The notes beneath the pieces were generated by a model, which saw nothing but the letters and a program-made list of their open reading frames with translations, did no database searches and had not been told where the DNA came from. This document shows positions 14,136-16,961 of a stretch of 16,961 nt of DNA, piece after piece; position 1 is the first letter of the stretch, and every line of letters starts with the position of its first letter. This DNA comes from CBDTTM01 sp965363355 (GTDB lineage Bacteria > Bacillota > Negativicutes > Selenomonadales > Selenomonadaceae), in contig CBDTTM010000036.1 of assembly GCA_965363355.1 (NCBI GenBank), forward strand, positions 1 through 16,961, read 5' to 3'. Both the position numbers and the translations under genes were made by a program.

Positions 14136-15740
14136 ATGGCAAAGTATATTTTTGTTACTGGTGGGGTTGTGTCCTCGCTTGGTAAAGGGATCACAGCAGC
14201 TTCGCTGGGACGCTTATTGAAGAGTCGCGGCATTAAGGTAACAATTCAGAAATTTGACCCGTATATCAATATCGATCCGGGCACGATGAGTCCATATCAG
14301 CACGGCGAAGTTTTTGTTACGGACGACGGCGCGGAAACAGATCTTGACTTAGGACATTATGAGCGTTTTATTGACATCAATCTGACGAAAGGCTCCAATG
14401 TCACCGCGGGCAAGATATACTGGTCTGTGCTTACGAAAGAACGCAAAGGCGAATACCTTGGCAGTACTGTACAGGTTATCCCGCATATCACAAATGAAAT
14501 CAAGCAGCGCATTTATGATGTAGCAGCAGATGATGGCGCGGATGTTGTCATTACGGAAATTGGTGGAACTGTTGGCGATATAGAAAGCTTGCCATTTATG
14601 GAAGCAATTCGTCAAGTAAAAAAAGAAGTTGGCAAAAATGATGTACTTTACATTCATGTGACGCTGGTGCCTTATATATCAGCTGCAGGTGAGCTTAAGA
14701 CCAAGCCTACCCAGCATAGCGTAAAAGAGTTGCGCAGCATTGGAATCCAGCCGGATATCCTTGTTTGCCGTACAGAAAAAGAGCTTTCCAAAGATATGAA
14801 AGATAAGATGGCGCTTTTCTGCGATGTAGATGCAAATGCAGTCATTGAAAACCGTACAGCTTCAACAATTTATGAAGTTCCTTTGATGATGCAAAAAGAA
14901 GGACTCGATAAGATTGTCTTAGAAAAGCTCAATATGGATTATAGCCCAGCCAATATGGTTGAGTGGGAAAAGATGGTCTATAAGATCAATCATCCTTCCA
15001 AAAAAGTCAAAGTAGCTGTTGTTGGCAAATATGTCGAATTGCCGGATGCTTATATTTCGGTTACGGAAGCATTGCATCACGCTGGTATCGACAATGATAC
15101 CGATGTGAAGATCCAATGGGTCAATGCTGAAGAAATTGAAGCAGAAGACACGGATTTCGATGAAGTATTTGCTGGCTGCAAAGGGATTTTGGTTCCTGGC
15201 GGCTTTGGCGATCGTGGTGTAGAAGGTAAGATCAAGGCTATTCAATACGCAAGAGAGAATAAAATTCCGTTCTTAGGCTTGTGCCTTGGCATGCAGTGCG
15301 CTGTCATTGAGTTTGCCCGCCATGTTTGTGCAATGAACGATGCGCACAGCACGGAGTTCAACCAGGAAACGAAACATCCAGTCATTGATTTGATGCTGTC
15401 CCAGGTTGATGTAGAAGACAAAGGCGGCACGATGCGTCTTGGAGCATACCCATGCAAGGTAGCTGCTGATACGAATACGAGCAGAGCGTATGGAAGCGAT
15501 TTGATCCATGAGCGCCATCGTCATCGTTTTGAATTCAACAACAAATATCGTCAGGCATTAGAAGATGCAGGCATGGTCATTGCTGGAACTTTGCCAGATG
15601 ACAGCTTGGTTGAAATCGTTGAAGTCAAGGACCATCCGTGGTTCGTAGCTTCACAATTCCATCCAGAACTTAAATCTCGTCCAAATAATCCACATCCTTT
15701 GTTCAAAGGTTTTGTCAAAGCGGCTGTGGAACATAAATAA
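14136..15740 (+). CDS. pyrG: CTP synthase
   Basis: Converts UTP to CTP using ATP and glutamine, the last step of pyrimidine nucleotide synthesis; 534 aa, normal length. N-terminal amidoligase domain (about 1-270) begins KYIFVTGGVVSSLGKGITAASLG, with the P-loop-like SLGKG, and includes KFDPYINIDPGTMSPYQHGEVFVTDDGAETDLDLGHYERF and the ITEIGGTVGDIES segment. The C-terminal class I glutaminase domain has the nucleophile Cys383 in GLCLGMQ and the His509/Glu511 pair in QFHPELKSRP. The ATG follows TAGGAGG at good spacing. It has its own promoter after rpoE and a strong terminator 5 bp after its stop, so it may be transcribed alone or by read-through from rpoE. Confidence 0.98.
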   Translation: MAKYIFVTGGVVSSLGKGITAASLGRLLKSRGIKVTIQKFDPYINIDPGTMSPYQHGEVFVTDDGAETDLDLGHYERFIDINLTKGSNVTAGKIYWSVLTKERKGEYLGSTVQVIPHITNEIKQRIYDVAADDGADVVITEIGGTVGDIESLPFMEAIRQVKKEVGKNDVLYIHVTLVPYISAAGELKTKPTQHSVKELRSIGIQPDILVCRTEKELSKDMKDKMALFCDVDANAVIENRTASTIYEVPLMMQKEGLDKIVLEKLNMDYSPANMVEWEKMVYKINHPSKKVKVAVVGKYVELPDAYISVTEALHHAGIDNDTDVKIQWVNAEEIEAEDTDFDEVFAGCKGILVPGGFGDRGVEGKIKAIQYARENKIPFLGLCLGMQCAVIEFARHVCAMNDAHSTEFNQETKHPVIDLMLSQVDVEDKGGTMRLGAYPCKVAADTNTSRAYGSDLIHERHRHRFEFNNKYRQALEDAGMVIAGTLPDDSLVEIVEVKDHPWFVASQFHPELKSRPNNPHPLFKGFVKAAVEHK

Positions 15741-15744
15741 AATC

Positions 15745-15783
15745 AAGAACGGGTTGCAATAATATTGCGACCCGTTCTTTTTT
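15745..15783 (+). terminator. Intrinsic terminator after pyrG
   Basis: AAGAACGGGT (15745-15754) pairs with ACCCGTTCTT (15770-15779), with an inner GCAAT/ATTGC extension, and the T run continues to 15783. It starts just after the pyrG stop. Confidence 0.94.
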
Positions 15784-15841
15784 AGCTCATTGCTATGATA
15801 TAGCTTTGAGCCAAGCGTAATGCCACCTCGCTGAGTGTCCC

Positions 15842-15869
15842 TTGTTTTCCATATTTATACGGATATATT
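15842..15869 (+). promoter_or_regulatory. Candidate promoter of the zinc-ribbon gene
   Basis: TTGTTT (15842-15847), a 16-bp spacer and TATATT (15864-15869). Start near 15876, about 70 nt before the gene. Apart from this I see nothing in the 165 bases between the pyrG terminator and the gene. Confidence 0.4.
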
Positions 15870-15948
15870 TTTTTAAGTCAAAATTACTCGGCAGGATTTC
15901 TTTTGGCTGCGGCGAACTTTTCTAGTAAAGGAAGAAGAGGTGATACGG

Positions 15949-16575
15949 TTGCTTATCAAAGAGGTTTGTTCGATCGCGGTCTACTGCCAATGCTGCGGAA
16001 AACTTCATATTCACGATATACCGTATTTTATCGGCAGTCAGAAGCTTTCGCTTCGTTGCAGCTGCGGGCACGAAGAAGCGATTTTATTGGGAATGGATGC
16101 ACAGCACATTGGGCTGAAGATACCTTGTGTAGTTTGTAATTTATGCCATGAAGCAGTATTTTCCTTGAAAAAACTTCGGCACTTGCCCTTAGAAAAAATA
16201 TATTGCCATAAGGACCATTTTGAGCTCGGTTATATAGGGCAGCGCGCTAAAATAGAAGAGATGCTTGAGTTTAGTCGACGGGAACTTGATCTTTGGCAAA
16301 AAGAAGTAGGCGCCCCTTATCCAATTGAGCAGCAGCAAATTTTATTGCAGGCACTTAACCGAGTGCATGATTTGGCGGCAAGAAAGAGTGTTTGCTGCCG
16401 TTGTGGCAATCGGGAGATCAGCGTTGACATAAAAGAATCCTTGATTGTATTGGAATGTGATCGTTGCGGGAGCTACCATGTGATTGAAGCGCAAACAGAT
16501 GAAGATCTTCAAAAACTCAATCGTCTTGAGCTCATCGAGCTTTTGGAATATGACCAGAAAAGGAAAAAACACTGA
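15949..16575 (+). CDS. Unrecognised cysteine-rich protein with several zinc ribbons
   Basis: I do not recognise this 208-aa protein. It is cytosolic-looking and carries three groups of likely metal ligands: CxCC at 13-16 with CSC at 37-39; CVVCNLC at 60-66 with C86, H87 and H90; and VCCRC at 148-152 with CDRC at 170-173. The last is a clean zinc ribbon (two CxxC knuckles about 18 residues apart). Between the second and third groups, residues of about 95-145 are charged and helical, possibly a coiled coil (KIEEMLEFSRRELDLWQKEV). The C-terminus is helical and ends KRKKH. Such proteins often bind nucleic acids or other proteins. I chose TTG 15949, 5 nt after GAGGTGAT; GTG 15940 (211 aa) is the alternative, 5-6 nt after AAGGAAG. 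It stands between pyrG and mfd, each separated by hairpins or promoters. Confidence 0.8.
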   Translation: MLIKEVCSIAVYCQCCGKLHIHDIPYFIGSQKLSLRCSCGHEEAILLGMDAQHIGLKIPCVVCNLCHEAVFSLKKLRHLPLEKIYCHKDHFELGYIGQRAKIEEMLEFSRRELDLWQKEVGAPYPIEQQQILLQALNRVHDLAARKSVCCRCGNREISVDIKESLIVLECDRCGSYHVIEAQTDEDLQKLNRLELIELLEYDQKRKKH

Positions 16576-16614
16576 GGGATTGGTCTGACGGCATACATTT
16601 TGCTTTAGGAACCC

Positions 16615-16644
16615 TTGACGGGGCAATAAATAAGAGGATATAAT
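16615..16644 (+). promoter_or_regulatory. Strong sigma-A-type promoter upstream of mfd
   Basis: TTGACG (16615-16620), an 18-bp spacer and consensus TATAAT (16639-16644). Start near 16651, inside the tandem palindromes and about 100 nt before the mfd ATG. Confidence 0.8.
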
Positions 16645-16645
16645 A

Positions 16646-16674
16646 ATAAAGACTTTATTATAAAGACTTTATTA
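16646..16674 (+). repeat. Two tandem 14-bp palindromic repeats at a transcription start
   Basis: TAAAGACTTTATTA occurs twice in direct succession (16647-16660 and 16661-16674). Each copy contains an inverted repeat, ATAAAG-A-CTTTAT, so two adjacent palindromes overlap the predicted start site just after the -10. This is the position and shape of a tandem repressor operator; they could also form RNA hairpins. Confidence 0.6.
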
Positions 16675-16730
16675 TAAATTATAGGGACTGTTGCAGAGCT
16701 TGACGGAGGTTTCTGCAATAGTCCCCTTTT
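16651..16730 (+). ncRNA. Candidate short transcript: small RNA or attenuated mfd leader
   Basis: The promoter at 16615-16644 and the terminator-like hairpin ending at 16730 define a transcript of about 80 nt with no open reading frame of note. The 14-nt hairpin loop contains GGAGG (16705-16709), which would be exposed. It may be an independent small RNA or the constitutively started leader of mfd with conditional read-through. Confidence 0.45.
16684..16730 (+). terminator. Terminator-like hairpin between the promoter and mfd
   Basis: GGGACTGTTGCAGA (16684-16697) pairs with TCTGCAATAGTCCC (16712-16725) as an unbroken 14-bp stem with one G-T wobble and a 14-nt loop, followed by C and TTTT. The T tract is short, so termination may be partial. 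It lies about 24 bp before the mfd start codon. Confidence 0.7.
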
Positions 16731-16754
16731 GTCATGAATGGATAGGTGTAAATA

Positions 16755-16961
16755 ATGAAAGAATTTTTTGCAGCGTTGTTGCAGGATAAAGAAATAGCGA
16801 AAATCAGCCGATGTTTTGGCAATAATAAGAGACAAAGCCTTATTTACGGTTTGGCAGGTTCACAAAAGCATGCGGTATTTGCTGCTTCTTATGATAAAAG
16901 TGAACGCTCTGCTGTGATTATCACGGCAAACAAGGATTCTTTAGAAAATTGGCGAGCAGAT
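16755..16961 (+). CDS. mfd: Transcription-repair coupling factor Mfd, N-terminal part (runs off the window)
   Basis: The first 69 residues of a gene cut by the window edge. MKEFFAALLQDKEIAKI, then QSLIYGLAGSQKHAVFAASYDKSERSAVIITANKDSLENW, matches the N-terminal UvrB-like domain of clostridial-type Mfd, especially the YGLAGSQK signature and the following VIITAN strand. Mfd is a translocase of about 1100-1200 aa that removes stalled RNA polymerase at lesions and recruits UvrA. The ATG follows AGGTG by 6-7 nt. Only the N-terminus is visible, so the helicase and RNA-polymerase-binding domains cannot be confirmed. The hairpin and promoter directly upstream suggest its transcription is controlled or insulated there. 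Confidence 0.87.
   Translation, partial: MKEFFAALLQDKEIAKISRCFGNNKRQSLIYGLAGSQKHAVFAASYDKSERSAVIITANKDSLENWRAD

Noticed and set aside
16647..16674. CRISPR array
   Set aside because: Only two 14-bp units, directly adjacent with no spacer, and internally palindromic; better read as tandem operator sites.

Overview
The window reads as a chromosomal housekeeping segment of a low-to-mid GC Firmicute. Strong AGGAGG-type ribosome binding sites, sigma-A promoters with 16 to 18 bp spacers, a T-box leader, an RpoE (delta) homologue and a one-chain PurL with a built-in glutaminase all fit that group. The PurL type, a clostridial-style Mfd N-terminus and the gene order suggest Negativicutes or Clostridia. 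This assignment is inference, because there is no rRNA or other marker to fix the taxon. I see no insertion sequence, prophage, CRISPR array or degraded gene.

Layout. 82-2091 encodes a membrane chemoreceptor and ends at a bidirectional terminator shared with the next, leftward unit. 4088-2149 (minus) is a T-box-controlled operon of an Lrp/AsnC regulator and a class I aminotransferase. The T-box specifier reads as GCU (alanine), so I call these alaR-alaT. Divergently, 4172-8586 (plus) carries a YhcH/YjgK/YiaL protein, a 160-nt structured-looking stretch, and purL. 8669-8835 is a stand-alone tRNA-Val(CAC) unit with its own promoter and terminator. 8909-9451 (plus, XRE-cupin regulator) and 10263-9448 (minus, small alarmone synthetase with a hydrophobic tail) converge and overlap at their stops. 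10384-11413 is a monocistronic DUF2156 gene. 11439-15783 holds DUF1934 (YwiB-like)-argS-rpoE-pyrG, a set whose members are also neighbours or near neighbours in Bacillus. The window ends with an unrecognised multi-zinc-ribbon gene, a short intergenic transcription unit with tandem palindromes and a strong hairpin, and the start of mfd.

The genes serve translation (argS, tRNA-Val), nucleotide supply (purL, pyrG), transcription and repair (rpoE, mfd), stress and amino-acid sensing (T-box, alarmone synthetase) and chemotaxis. The most unusual points are the alanine T-box over an Lrp-aminotransferase pair, an unexplained leader before purL, the candidate small RNA or attenuator before mfd, a membrane-tailed alarmone synthetase, and an RpoE with a basic rather than acidic tail. 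Several genes here start with TTG or another non-ATG codon.
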